NCBI GenBank assembly: GCA_023079485.1
Contig: CM041083.1
Location: 173,717,480-173,781,479, forward strand
DNA: 64,000 nucleotides
From: Archilochus colubris
Taxonomy: Eukaryota > Chordata > Aves > Apodiformes > Trochilidae
Direction: 5' to 3'
Shown here: positions 27,001 through 38,706 of the stretch, in pieces
Layout of the letters: the number at the start of each line of letters is the position of its first letter
How positions within the stretch are numbered: the stretch's first letter is position 1
Notes under the pieces: model-generated
Told to the model about the DNA's origin: nothing
What the model saw: only the letters and a program-made list of their open reading frames with translations
Databases searched by the model: none
Program-made: the position numbers and the translations under genes

Positions 27001-28155
27001 ATTTAAAGAAACTCGAACATTGTGGGGTATAATAAATGTATTGGTAAGGTCTCCAAGTACCCTGCCTCCTACCCTGTATTGAGGTGAGACACACTGGGAG
27101 GGGTATTTAAGACAAATAGGGTCCAAATTCAAGCCCTGTGTACTCTCCACCATGCTGTGTGGGCTGTGATTCTGTCTGAAGCTAAAATACCAAGCCACCA
27201 GTTTAACTGTTAAGTTCTCCAACTTCTTTCTCTCCCACAAGATGTGGTAGCCTGCCACATGTTGCCACCAAGTTTGTATTTTTAGATTGCTTTAGTAGCC
27301 AGCTTACCTGTAAATGTCATGGACAGTGGTAAGGCAAGGAAAGCAAGGAGCCCAAATATAAAGAATGCTGTGGAAGAGAAAAGAAAACAGTGTTATTGGG
27401 GCTCATTAAAGTTAAGAGAACTGGAGTTCCACCCAATGCTGTACAGATGCTTTTGACCCATGAAGCTGTGTAACAAGAAATGCAGTGCAGTCAGTGGAGA
27501 GCAGATAGCATGATTATGGTGCAGCATTAGAGATGATGGGACCACCAAGTGGTTTATCACTCCCCCAGAGATCAAGCTTCCATTTTTTAACACCTACACA
27601 ATTAGTCCTTGTATCAGTGGAAGAATAATGACAGACACAAGCTGCTTTTGTTGCTGCTACTTCTAGCTATCTTATTGCAGGGGCAAAGACTCAACCACCC
27701 CCCCTGCAACAGCTCCAGGGACACTGCCAGGTGACTGTAGAGTAACAAGTAACTTTTCACCAGCTAATCCATGGCAACTGCTGAACCGTGTCTGTTTGCT
27801 AAGGAAATAGCAGTTTTAATGCTATTCCACCCATTTTTCACTGACAGCTAAATGAACTGTCTTTATTGCAGATTTGAATAGTTTCTGGCTGGTCTAACTC
27901 CCAGCTCAGCTCATGAACACAGAGGCAGCAGCCCCACTGCAAGGCAGGGGACGTGTCATTGATCAGCTGAAGCTGAGTGGAAGGATACTCCTGGGGATGC
28001 TCATAGACTGTTCCCAAAGATGAGAGGATCTGAGGTGCTTCATTACTCCCCAGAATGTTGCTTGTGAATCTGAGCCCTGATATTTTCCCAGCACAGCCAG
28101 AGGACTGATGCTTACCTTTACAGAAAGTAAGAAACAACAGTGTCAAGAGCAGCAT
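17720..28155 (-). CDS. TMEM272: TMEM272 gene, four-pass membrane protein
   Basis: Minus-strand gene with three certain exons, 27367-27308, 20560-20478 and 18082-17720 (stop TAA). With the candidate first exon 28155-28116 it gives 181 residues. Reading phases agree at each junction (1, 0 and, for the candidate, 1). The protein has four hydrophobic segments: FGLLAFLALPLSMTFTG; IPLYLLVGGVIGSL; LSLFLFLWFILGNYWVFSVY; and a C-terminal one around LYIFAVGVLIVSHTVLF. A cytosolic-looking loop with six Asp in a row (VVIDDDDDDEYPWRQN) lies between the second and third. The conserved DCPVQPLIPLYLLVGG follows the first helix. The name rests on these motifs and on the position next to DHRS12. The molecular function is not established. 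The C-terminus ends RYSSEED. Confidence 0.88.
18083..20477 (-). other. TMEM272 last intron
   Basis: 2.4 kb. One small tandem pair (gcaaattccttgtaac / gcaaattccttataac near 19084-19119). No other feature recognised. Confidence 0.55.
20478..20560 (-). CDS. TMEM272: TMEM272 internal exon
   Basis: An 83-nt exon between acceptor TTTTTGCTGTTCAG|GAATG and donor TTAAAG|GTAATG. Encodes GMKFLEDCPVQPLIPLYLLV then GGVIGSLK: the extracellular turn with a conserved Cys and the start of the second helix. It joins the flanking exons in frame. Confidence 0.93.
22095..22180 (+). mobile_element. Short CR1-like 3' remnant
   Basis: ggttgatggattcagtgctt followed by tggaggtcctttccaaccat resembles the last about 70 bases of a CR1. 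Diverged and short. Confidence 0.5.
25840..26365 (+). mobile_element. Diverged CR1-like segment with internal pyrimidine tract
   Basis: Pieces in CR1 order: tctcacctggagtcctgtgt near 25880, ataatagcagccttggaaca near 26135, ggaagatttaggttggatgt near 26247 and an AGGCTTCTTGGGAAG piece near 26308. A 65-bp T-rich tract (25909-25975) and unmatched sequence separate the first two. Old CR1 is the simplest reading. Confidence 0.5.
27308..27367 (-). CDS. TMEM272: TMEM272 internal exon, first membrane helix
   Basis: A 60-nt exon between acceptor TTCTCTTCCACAG|CATTC and donor TTTACAG|GTAAGC. Encodes FFIFGLLAFLALPLSMTFTG, the first membrane span. It begins with the last two bases of a split codon, so the exon before it must end in phase 1. 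Confidence 0.9.
28116..28155 (-). CDS. TMEM272: Candidate first coding exon of TMEM272
   Basis: ATG at 28155-28153, then MLLLTLLFLTFCK and one base before donor CTGTAAAG|GTAAGC. It ends in phase 1, exactly as the exon at 27308-27367 needs. An in-frame stop lies 12 bases upstream of the ATG, so this would be the true start. It adds a second hydrophobic stretch before the first helix, which is not obviously expected, and no strong acceptor is visible upstream. An alternative first exon could lie further right. Confidence 0.35.
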
Positions 28156-29447
28156 GAGAAACTTGCCTTACAAGAGCTGTCACCTCTGTGCCTAATCATG
28201 AATGCCTGGCAATATTACAGTGAAAAGCTGCCCTGCAAAATGAGAGTAAAACATAACGAGGACAGTTTGTGGTGAGCATCCCTGCAGAGCACTGCTGGAG
28301 ATGGTTCAATCTGCAAGTAGATGCCTAAGGAGGCAAATGGGTGGCAAGAGGAGTTGTCCATAGATTGCAGAGGGGCTGAGGAGGTGCACAGATAAGAAAC
28401 GATGTCTCCTGGGAGGCTTATGAAAAAAAAATCTTGGAGCAAGCAGCATTCAGGGTCGGTTTGGGACCAGCCCTTCCCCAGGCAAAGTGTGTCAGGCGGT
28501 TCCCTGTGCCAGAGATCTGCAACTGCAAGGTGGGTTGTGTCCTGCTTGCCGCACAGGAGCAGGGACACTGCCAGCACCCCGTGTACAGTGCCACTGGCAA
28601 GCTGCAGTGCTGCCAGAACGTCACCCTCAGGGTGCCTTAGAGAAAAAGGGAAGCATCATTGCTTCCATTTTATGGAAGGAGAAACTGAGGACACAGGAGC
28701 TGCATCAAAATTCAGGGCAGACCCACCAGGCTTTGTGACTTGCAGACATTTTTCATGGGAACACACCATCCCCCACATGCTGCTCGTGCTTTCTCTGCAG
28801 AGAGCAAGGATCTTACACTTCAATGCTTCAGAGAGACATCTTTCTCTCTCAGAAGTAGCATGTTCGTTATCTCTATGAATTGATAGAGACTGAGGATAGT
28901 TTGAGCTGAAGAAAGCACTTCTGTTCCTTTGTGCCACCCCCTCTCCCTCTCCCCACCAGCCGATCTTTCTCTTACACACACACATTTTTGCTGAGGCTCT
29001 TCTATCTCTTGAATGCTTCACAGTACAGAAATTCTTCCTCTGTTTGAATAGTGTCCTACACTTGACTAAGCTCTTTCAAACACTGACAACCCCTCATTAG
29101 AACAACTCAGCCTAGAGCCTCCCTTGTCACCACATGTCACATTTCATGCTAAGTCCTCTCACTGTTACATTATCTAGGCTGCTATTTTCATATTCAGAAG
29201 CAATGCTATTGTAGCCGAGTTGGGCTTCCAAAACACACCCGTGAACATCACCTGAAAATAGTACCCACAGCCTGGGCAACTCATTTATCTGGTATCCAAA
29301 TGAGTGCACTTTATGCCTGCAGGAGCTGTATTGGCTGCCTGGTGTTGCCAGAAGTCCTGTCATCACTGCACAGATCTGGGAGCAGCATCACTCTCCTGCC
29401 TGTGCTTTCACAGCCACCTCCTGTTTCTGCCCTGGTGCATGGGCAAG

Positions 29448-29751
29448 TGTAGTGAGACAGGACCAGGTGCCCTGAGTTATTGATGAGTGGGTGTGGGTTC
29501 ACCTGTGTCTGGCCTCCCTCCTGAGCATGTGCAGGAGCAGGGGGCCAATAAGAGAGCAGCTGACACCCATGGAGAGAGCTCTCACTCTTCAGTGAGGATG
29601 AAGAAGTCCACAGCTTGAGGAGCTCCAGGAGCAGGCAAGAAGGGGTAGATCCCGGAGCCCCAGGAACAGCCCTAGGACATCGTCCAGGAATGGGCTAAAC
29701 CCTGAGGCCTCAGGATCAGCCCTAGGAGCAAGAAGGGCTCCTCCCGCTACA
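29448..29751 (+). mobile_element. Solo LTR of the same family, with 6-bp TSD
   Basis: A 304-bp block begins TGTAGTGAGAC and ends CCCGCTACA. GGCAAG precedes it (29442-29447) and follows it (29752-29757), a perfect 6-bp target-site duplication. Read on the plus strand, its first about 75 bp and last about 30 bp match the minus-strand sequence of the 45-46 kb LTRs: CAGGTGCC, then ATGAGTGGGTGTG, then GGGGCCAATAA, ending AGGGCTCC then CCCGCTACA. It is about 95 bp longer because of an internal imperfect duplication (ggaacagccctagga, then ggatcagccctagga). The polyadenylation signal has changed to AATAAG (29547-29552). Confidence 0.8.
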
Positions 29752-29757
29752 GGCAAG

Positions 29758-32700
29758 TACTCAGGAGCCTGGAAGGAGAAGGCATCGTGTAATTTCTTAA
29801 TCATGAGGTGTATGGTCTGTGACCCCCCGGGGAAGGATGCTCTGATAAACTCTGTAGAAGACTTGGGGGAGGCCACGTATTTGTGGGGCTGTGCATCTGG
29901 CACGGGGGCATCTGTGTTTGCTTGTGTCTAGCATCTACCCAACAGCTTGATTTTGGAGGGGAGAAATGGGAGGTAGGGACAACGAGGAGCTCAAGAGAGA
30001 AAGATAATGGCTCATTAATTCCCCTCCCAAAGCAGTTGATGGGAATATATTTACTCATTATCTCCCCATTCAGCTACAGCCTCTTAGGTCTCGAATTGGA
30101 GGGGCAGATGCATAGTCTGGGAAGGTTTCCAGATCCATGCTTAACAAAATGAGACTCTCAACAATTGACTACACAACTGGCAGGGTTCTGCAGCAGCTCT
30201 ACAATGTTGCTAGGAGCACTATAGACTGGTTTCCACAAAATATGTGGGGTTTTCACAGAAATGCTGCTCAGTTGGGCTACACACACTCTTTGCCTGAATT
30301 TATCTGGGCTGTGCTGCCCCGTTCTGGTCCAAAGACAAATTGCTCAAGAAAATGGTATTTGCTGCAGGCTAGCACAGCTCTGCAGATAGGATGCTGATCT
30401 CTGGGCAGTTTCTATTTGGTGCTTGTGATGTTTTAAAGCTGGTGATATCACCAACTTAAATATTGGTCAGAGAACCCCTGGACCCATTCCTAGATAATGT
30501 AGAAAACAAGGGCTGGTAGTCTCTGAAATCACAGTGGAGGGAGGGATTGCTTTCCAGCCATATCCCAGGAGGACATCTCCCCCAGCCAGCTGGTGTCAGG
30601 GCATCAGGCAGGAGAGCCCTGCTTTGTATCCCTGGGGCAGTGGGTGATGGGGCAGCTATTCTGTGTTTGGCACCAGTGAAGTTCTGCTTTGGGAGGCATT
30701 AGTGAGCAAATTCAGAAATGGGTGAAGGTAAGAGCTCATGTCTGAGATCACAACAGAGGAAGAGGGAAGGAAGTGGATGTATATCTTGCATATTCCTTGA
30801 GATCTGTGGGCACAGAAATCAGATCGGTGGGCGCGGATTTTGTATCTCCTGCCCAACAGGAGGGGTAACTGCTATAAAACTGCTGTTTAGCTGAATTACT
30901 CCTGCCATGGTCTCCCCACACTCTTCCACAACACAAAAGTAAAAGAACTTGAAATCACCATTATCATTATGGCTGTACACATACATTTCTCTCCTTCTTC
31001 ACATCCTCTGTAACAATTCCCCTGTACCACAGCTCTCCTCCTCTACCTCTGCTACTCCCTTGTTCTCCATCCCCAGATATGTGCCTGGCCTCAGGGCATG
31101 CAGCAGGTGAGTTGTCCTCTGGGTGTGAGACAGCTCTGGAGGCAAAATTGGAGGTGACACCAGTTGGGCTCCTCAGATATTGTTTTGCTGCCATGATTTT
31201 TCCAAGCACTTGAAGATTTCAAATCAATTCCAGCGCTCAATATTTACTTTGAAGATAGAGTAAGACTTTTTGAGTAAGAGTCTTCAAGGTATTTTCAGAA
31301 GTGATTTATGAGTATAAATCTCAACCTACCCACTGCTTAGGTAGTATGCTAATATTGCTGGAGTGCAACCTGCTCAGTGTGACAAGCTCTTTGATAATAA
31401 ATACAGTAATAAATGAAGTGTTGTGTACATTAGCCATCACTCACAAAGTCTGTTTGTCCAACAGCCTGGCAGGTTTTTGCCACAACTGTATATCCTGATA
31501 AAAAAAGGTGAAAAGAAAATTTTTTTTAAAAGCTGCTCCCAACTTCCAAACAAATTCTGCAGCTACCCCTGGATTTATCTGCATGGACAAGCTGGGGAGC
31601 AGAAGTCTGAGTGTAAAGTCACAGTACCCCCTTTGGACACCCCATGGGAATGCTGATCTGAAGGGGACTGACTCTCAGCTGTCTGGATTCGAGCAAATTC
31701 AGGTCAGTTGGCCTGACCCCAGGATGAATCATGCCCAGAGCCAGATGCAGATGGCAGTGCATTAAGCTCAGTCAGGGTCACAGTGTGCTGTATGAGAGCA
31801 TGGACACTGACAGTACCACAGGATGGAGTGCAGAAAGATAGCAGATATTTTAATCCATCTTTTATTCCTTCTCAGGCATCCCCTGAGGTATTGATAGGGA
31901 TGTGGAGAAAAGAAAGGGTGCAGGGTGGGTGGGTGCTGCAGTGGCAGAGCAAGTCTCAATGGACCACTCTAGGGAGCCAGCCCCAGCAAGGGCATCTGTT
32001 TTATAGACCAGGCAGGACACTGTCCATGGCTTTGGTAGGTGTGGATACTGTGTGTCTTTCTGGGCTTTTGAGTGGCAGGAGAATGTCACTACATCAGACA
32101 AGGTATGCTGAAGAAACTTGAATGAACTGACTTTGAAGGAAAAGCATTACCTCTGTTCAGCCTGGCTAGCCAACAGCCCAGTGAGAGAAAATAACAGCAA
32201 GGTTTGAGCAGTCCACAGAGGACCTGTGAGTGATCCAAAGAGTTGGGAAGGTAGAGATATGAGGTGAGCTTGAGCAGAAAAAAAGATTGCTCTGTCTATG
32301 AGACTAGTCATAGCAAGAAGATAAACGGATGGAATAGCCTCTTGGGACAAGTTGCAGGAATTAAAAATATGTTTAGTTCCTTGACCTAACAAGATACTCA
32401 ATAGGTAGCTGGCTCAGTGTGAGGATCAGCCATTCCTATGGAGGTCTCTAGTCCCAGGGCAAAGCCACCCTAGGAATCAGGGGAAATGTGATAAAACTGA
32501 TTGCAGACAAAATCCAATCTCAGGGCCCCGAGCTGTTTGCCACCTGCCACCACAATTTGCTTAGACAAGGTTGTGTTACTGTGGAATAGCACTTTGATAT
32601 TCAGATAAACTGTGCCAGAATCATAACACCTAAAATTTAAGTTCCAGGTTCCAGCTCTGACACCAGCAATGCCACTCTCATCAGAAATGGTGGAGAACAA

Positions 32701-32799
32701 AAAAGTGCCAATGACCTGGGAACCTTCAAGATGGGGAGGTACTTTGGGTGTTAATCACTATTGCAGAATGGCTTGTGCTGTGCCTCCAGCTATTGAAAT
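29758..32799. other. Unexplained stretch after the solo LTR
   Basis: Short open frames on both strands without domains, splice context or repeats that I can name. Confidence 0.4.
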
Positions 32800-33316
32800 A
32801 CAGATGGTCCAGGTTCTACATTTGGCCCCTTGTGAGTTCTGGGCCCAGCACTTGAAGAAAGATATTGAGGTGCTGGAGTGAGTCCAGTGGAGAGCAACGA
32901 GGCTGGGAAGGGACCCGGGGGAAAGTCTTACAAGGAGAGGCTGAGGACACTGGGGATGTTCAGCCTGGAGAGGAGACTCAGGGGAGATCTCATCACTCTC
33001 TACAACTCCCTGAAAGGAGGGTGTAGCCAGGGGGAGGGTGGGCTCTTTTCATACACAACAAGAGACAGGATGAGAGGGCATGGCCTGAAGCTGTGCCAGG
33101 GGAGGTTAAGGTTGGATATCAGAAAGCACTTCCTCATGGAGAGGGTGATCAGGCATTGGGATGGAGGTGGAGTTACTATCCCTGGAGGTGTTTAAGGAAA
33201 GGCTGGATGTGGCACTTAGTGCCATGGTCTAGCCAGTGTGGTGGTGTTTGGTCATGGGCTGGACTTGATGATATCAGAAGTCTTGTCCAGCCTTAACAAT
33301 TCTGTGATTCGGTGAT
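32800..33316 (+). mobile_element. CR1 LINE fragment
   Basis: Runs from gttctgggcccagcacttga through agaggctgaggacactgggg and gttggatatcagaaagcact to the tail ttctgtgattcggtgat. Contains a 105-codon remnant of the CR1 ORF. Confidence 0.9.
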
Positions 33317-34616
33317 AATTTCCAAATTTACTTCTTAGACAAGATTTAGACATTGCATATAGAAGCACTGTTTACTTTGCAGTAGACCTAGGGTAGCGAA
33401 TCAGCCTTTTTTTTTTTTTTTGTCTGTTAATTAAAGGTTGCCCTAATGTTCTGAGCTTAAATTGCTGCATAGGTAGCTTGACTCTTCAGAGTCATTTAGA
33501 TATCAAGAGACCATGGATACAAATGTGGGGCTGTGGTGAAATGCCCTGAAAAATATACACAGAATAATGAGAAAAAGTGAAATTGAGTGCCACTATGCTT
33601 CAGAAGGGCTTGCATTTTAAGGAACAGAAAATCAATTGTGAATGCACTAGCTGATCCATAGCTGAAGTTGAGCTGATTTTCAACTTAAATGTAATGAAAA
33701 ACTAAAGGTAATGGGTTTCCTGGAATTGTATCTCTGAGTTACCTTACTCATGGGTAACTTTGCAGGTACCTGAGAGGATGCTCCTGGTTAAAGAGAGCAT
33801 AGATGAGATCAGAACTATTCCCAGTCTTTAAAAAAAAAAAAAAAGATAGAAAGTTCATTAATTTTTTTTTTTTGGCATCACTAAAGTCCCTGTGGCATTT
33901 TAATACCAACAGGGGACAGTGACATTTTCTTGCAACTGGTAGGAACAAAAATCAGAGGAAATACTACATTTGGCCTTTTTTGCTGTGATATTCACCTATG
34001 GGCTGTCTGTCCCCCTGGATTGCTTTTCTCTGAAGGGTTGTGAGACAGCAAGGAGTTAAGGGGCTTCATCATGAATAAAAGTCCATTCTGAACTTTGAGA
34101 GCCTTTCAAGTGAAGCCAAATGCATGAATACAAAAGACTCCAAGGTAACAGTCCTAGACTGGCAAATACAGCAATTAGAGTGGGTGAAGTATCAATTATG
34201 GTGAGTGGTCAAGGAGTTTTCTTCTTCTGTATTTGAGTGGAATTAGAAATTGCTGCTGCCTAGAACAGAAAGTGAAAAGCACTTTCAGCTCCAAGTGAAA
34301 AGGCAATGCCGTCAGCAGGAATAAGCTGCTTCAAAATCCTTGGATTTTAACCTCCTGCCAACAACACTGCTTCCCTAGTCTTACATAAACCCATCCCTGA
34401 AGCTTATTTTCCCTGTGCCTCTTTGGGCAACTTGCAGGGCCCCTGGCCCAGGTGACTTTCCTGCTTCCCTGCTCCTCAGAGAGCAAGAACCAGCCTGGTC
34501 ACCCAACCTGGGAGCTGTCAGCTCCTTACACCCCTCTGAATCCTCCACTGTGGGTGGGATGAAATTGTTGCTTTAAAGACTCAGGGAGCCCAGGCTCTTG
34601 TGCAGTAGAGCTAAAT

Positions 34617-34835
34617 TCATAGAATCACAGAATGGTTTGGGTTGGAAAGGACCTGAAAGTTCATCCAGTTCCAGCCCCCCTGCATGGGCAAGGACACCTC
34701 CCACCAGACCAGGTTGCTCCAAGCACCATCCAACCTGGCCTTGAACACTGACAGGGTTGGAAGTTTGTGCAATTGGAAGGCTGCTATAAGGTCTCCTTGC
34801 AGCCTTCTCTTCTCCAGGCTGAACAATTCAGATAA
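34617..34835 (-). mobile_element. CR1 LINE fragment with internal deletion
   Basis: Starts tcatagaatcacagaatggt and follows CR1 to ccttgaacactgacaggg, then jumps about 200 bases to the ggctgctataaggtctcctt segment. An internal CR1 part was lost. Confidence 0.88.
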
Positions 34836-35763
34836 CCAATGCCACCCACCCACAAGCCATGGGTGCTTAACGAGGGCTACCTGCTCCTCCAGTGACCAGG
34901 GTGAAAGGAAGGCTTATCCTGACAATTCTCTATCCCCAGCTTCATGTCAGCACACAGACTGGCAGCATCTTTGCTTCACAGGAATTGCTCACAGGGGAGT
35001 TTGTTCTCAGCCTGGCTGTGATGCTCTTTACCAGGAAGCTTTCCCTGCAGATACTTCTGCTGGACTACAAGGTACGACTTGAAACAGGAGAGAAACAGAT
35101 TTTATTGCTTAGCTTTTCTGCTGCAGGCCATATTTAGGTATTTGGTGGAGTTTGTATTTGTTTGAAATTTTACAGTGCCCTGATCTGATCCAAATACTGC
35201 AGCAGGCAGGTGCTGTCAGGGTAGAGCTACTACTGTGTGCTTCAGCAGAGAATTGTACAGGGAAGGAAATATCTCAGAAAGGTAGGAAGAAGGGGAAACT
35301 TCAGTGGAAGATTCAGGCAGGGCTCTGGTATCTACTTCATTCTTTTATATTCCTGGCTTAGCAACAGGAGTGCTTAAAGACAGAGGCAATTACTACCAGA
35401 AGTGCCTTACCATTGCTGGCAATTTTAGATATGCACCGGTGGCAGGCTTTCTCCAGCCCTGCAGTCATTGTGAAGAGCCTTTGGGGTGTCTGTGGGGATA
35501 CAGAAATGAATATGGTTATGAGAAAATTCTTTAACATATGAAATATCTTGACTCAGAGTCACACACTTCAGCAGGCTTTCACTACCCTCAAAAAACTCAA
35601 AGCATCCACAAATCCAGAAAGCAGCCATCAGCCAGAGCCAAGTATGACTTCCAGCATCCTTTGGGCTTCCCTTCTGGTGATGCTAGAGCCTTGGGGTCAC
35701 AGGAAGGCTGGAGGAGAAGTATTAATGCTGTCTCCCTGAAAACTATAAAAGGTTCTGTCGTGA

Positions 35764-35920
35764 CTTGAGGATGTGGAGTCTCCTTCTCTGGAGACATTCA
35801 AAATGTGCCTGGATGCAATCATGTTTCATGTGTTGTAGGTAATCCTGCTTTAGCAGGGTGGTTGGACTAGATGATCTCTGCAGCTCCCTTCCAACTTCCA
35901 GTGATTCTGTTATTCCATGA
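35764..35920 (+). mobile_element. CR1 3' fragment
   Basis: ctggagacattcaaaatgtg through ggttggactagatgatctct to ccttccaacttccagtgatt and a final attccatga: the 3' end of a CR1 of a different subfamily. Confidence 0.85.
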
Positions 35921-36305
35921 CTTTGATTAGGGTTGGGGCAGGATAAAGGGTATTTCACTGTTATTAGAAGACCCAGTAAGACAGGTAAAGTTTGCAAACC
36001 TCTGCAAAAAATATTTAGTTAGAAAAAAAATAGTTAAAGAGAAGGGGAGGAGAGAGGGTGAAAAGAGTTCTAAGATGGTCGAATATTCTGAAGAGGAACT
36101 TAGGATAAAAAACTGCAAACCACAGGGAGCCCAGAACAACGTGCCTTTGATTAAAAAGTAGCTGGATTAGAAAGTAACTCTTTGTAAAGAAGAATTTTTA
36201 TGAGGTGGGGTGAGGAATGAGCAAGCAGCCAGGCATCCAAGGGCTGAGCAGCAGACAGCAACAGATGGTTAAGTAGCATCCAGCATCAATGGGAGTGTGG
36301 AAAGC

Positions 36306-36335
36306 TCACACACACACACAGAGACACACACACAA
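36306..36335. repeat. (CA)n microsatellite, interrupted
   Basis: CA repeats interrupted by gagacac. Dinucleotide repeat without other features. Confidence 0.85.
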
Positions 36336-36948
36336 CCTCCAAGCCTTAGCCTCTGGCCAGGACCAGCACAGATCTAACACCAAGTGAAGGTGTGTGCAGA
36401 GGAGACTGGAACGGGGGAAGCAGCAATTTTGTACATACCACAGATTAGTCCCTCTAAAATGTCTAATCATTAATGAGCAATATTTTAAGTTTAGCCTTAT
36501 TTTGCTCTAAGATGACATATCATCATGCAATGCTGAGCCCAACCTTGCCCAAACCCTACTAGGGACCACAGGGCCCATACTGGAACACTTGTATGTAGCA
36601 CCTGACCACCAACATATATATTCAGGTCTCAAGTCTGCATCATCAGCTCGGGTGTCTCATGAATTTTAGGTCTCATCCAGCTCTCCTCCAGCCCTCATCT
36701 TCATACTGTGCCACAAACCTCATTTGATGAGTGGTTACTGCTGTAATAAGCCTTCCAAATCACAGGGAACATCTCCATCAATACTGAGCAGTGGACTGGA
36801 ATGGAGATTGTACATGAGTGCCTGATCTCTGGGGAGTGCATACTTCTCATTCCAGCCACCAGACCTTCCTCAGAAGAGCACATACTGTGCCTTTGGGCTG
36901 CAGTTATTGACTAATATTTTAAGGGAGGGGATAAGCACTGGTGTGTGC

Positions 36949-37006
36949 TCATAAAATCACAGAATGAGTTGGGTTGGACATTAAAGATCATCTTAGTCCA
37001 ACTCCA
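36949..37006 (-). mobile_element. Very short CR1 3' fragment
   Basis: tcataaaatcacagaatgag followed by ttgggttggacattaaagat: only the last about 58 bases of a minus-oriented CR1. Confidence 0.75.
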
Positions 37007-38666
37007 AAGGGAAAACAGGAAGGAGGAAAGGAAACTAATAGTTCCTGCAACCAAATGACACAATTTAAAACATTTTAAAAACATTTATTTAAAAACTTTG
37101 GGTGCAGATTTGTGCCTAGAAAGGGCATAAACAGACATTCAATTTGAGAATAATGCTGGCTGCTGACAAGTGTGTTCTAAGTCACGTAGAGATCAGTAAT
37201 ATTAGTTGTTATATAAATGTTCATGTCTAGAATTATTTTTATAGCAGTAATTCTTACACATATAATGTTAACAAAACCAATGCCATGTTAAAAAATGGTT
37301 GAATACCAAATTATCTTGAGCAGAACTGTGTGTGGCTGGGAATGATGTATTTCCATAAGTAGAGGGTAAACCATATGTTTTGTCTAAATTTGCTGTTGTT
37401 TTAGACTAAAGGAAAAAAGACTAACTGAAGGAGAACTCGGTATCTGGGAGCATGTCACCATCTAGTGATGGAGCCCAGAAATGACTGTGAATCAAGGCTC
37501 TGTGCAGTTTTAATGGGTGAGAGAAAGAAAGCAAATTAGTGATGGCTGTACACAAAATGTGTTCCAAAAAGGGCACAGCACACATAACCACCAGGTGATC
37601 GTTGCAGTCCTTCCTCAGACATTTGCTTTGACTCCTACAGGAAAAATCCCCCAGAGAAGTCCTTATGTTTGCTGGATAAATAGGTGTTGCCCCTTTCCCC
37701 TAGCTAATACCCTGCAGAAGGGTGTTAAAGATAAATATTTTCTTGTGCATGAGGGTGCTAAAGTGCAACTCAGCAGCCAGGCAACTGTGGAACAGTTTCC
37801 CAGATGAAATGGGGAAATGACTGCTGAAACTCCCAGGACACTGCAAGGACATGGTGCAGCATGGAGACTGGTGGCAGGCAGAGGCAGATGTCCTGCCACA
37901 CAATGCCTGCTCCCTCTTTGGTGAGTTGGAAAGCCATGTGCAAAATGGAAACAGACACAAGTAAAAAAAAAAGAGTTAAAGACCTAAGCCATCTTCTGGA
38001 CCTCTTCCCCTTAGTCCTTCCTTGTGGTCATTTCCCTAGATGAAGGGACCTGCTCTTGTATTACAAGGGCCAACAAAAGGGGGGGAAAGTTCCTGAGCCC
38101 CTTGCAGGAGGCTGGGATCTCTCCACACAGCTGCTTTTTGGGGTGGTAGGTTGCAATTCAGCCACAGCAGAGCCACAACATCCCTCTACCTCCCCCAGAT
38201 TAACAGGAATCAAAAGAAGAGGACCACTGATTGACTGGTGTATCCCTGATCCATGATGAAGCCGAAAGGCAGCTTCACACTGGCCCCACCACACACCAGC
38301 CCAGACAAGAGCCACTTCCACTCTTGTCCTACCCAGTTCAGTCTTCTCAAACTGAGCTCTGCCCTCTCCCACTGATGAACACAGCAGGCAGAGCTACTGG
38401 GGCTTCCAAAGGCTCCAATTCCCTCCCAGCAGTTCCCAGCTGCCAGGAGGTCCTGCTGGGACACACTGGGTGCACATGGATCAGCAAGCCCCTCCCAAGC
38501 GAAGTGTCTTTTCTGAAGACTGCTAGAGGGAATGGTTTCTTTCTATTTTTCTAAAATATTCAGAGCAAAGTCCTCTTCTAGATCCAATTCCTTCCTAACA
38601 AACCACAAAGCCCCATGCTGGCTTTTATCCTGGCACATCACCCACTTCCCAGCAAATTGCTCTTAC

Positions 38667-38706
38667 CTGAGAGTGCCGTAGGTGCCAGAGATGTTCACCT
38701 GCACGC
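38667..38706 (-). other. Possible spliced exon in a GC-rich patch
   Basis: A strong donor (CTCAG|GTAAGAGC) on the minus strand follows a stretch preceded by pyrimidine-rich TTCCTCTGCTGAGTCTCTCCCAG. The sequence upstream (38.7-39.0 kb on the minus strand) is GC-richer than its surroundings. It contains no ATG in the frame TMEM272 would need, so it could only be a 5' noncoding exon of TMEM272. Alternatively it could be a 40-nt coding exon accepting phase 2 from the exon at 42352-42575 and leaving in phase 0. The sequence alone does not decide between these. Confidence 0.3.

Larger units (their letters stand above)
20561..27307 (-). other. TMEM272 intron between helices 1 and 2
   Basis: 6.7-kb intron holding the weak CR1-like pieces at 22.1 and 25.8-26.4 kb, A-runs near 24250 and T-runs. 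No exon recognised. Confidence 0.55.

Noticed and set aside
38667..38706. Reading NISGTYGTL beside a strong donor, reminiscent of a prominin motif
   Set aside because: Only five identical residues, no ATG or conserved domain upstream, and no prominin membrane helices in the neighbouring exons. The GC-rich patch keeps several frames open by composition.
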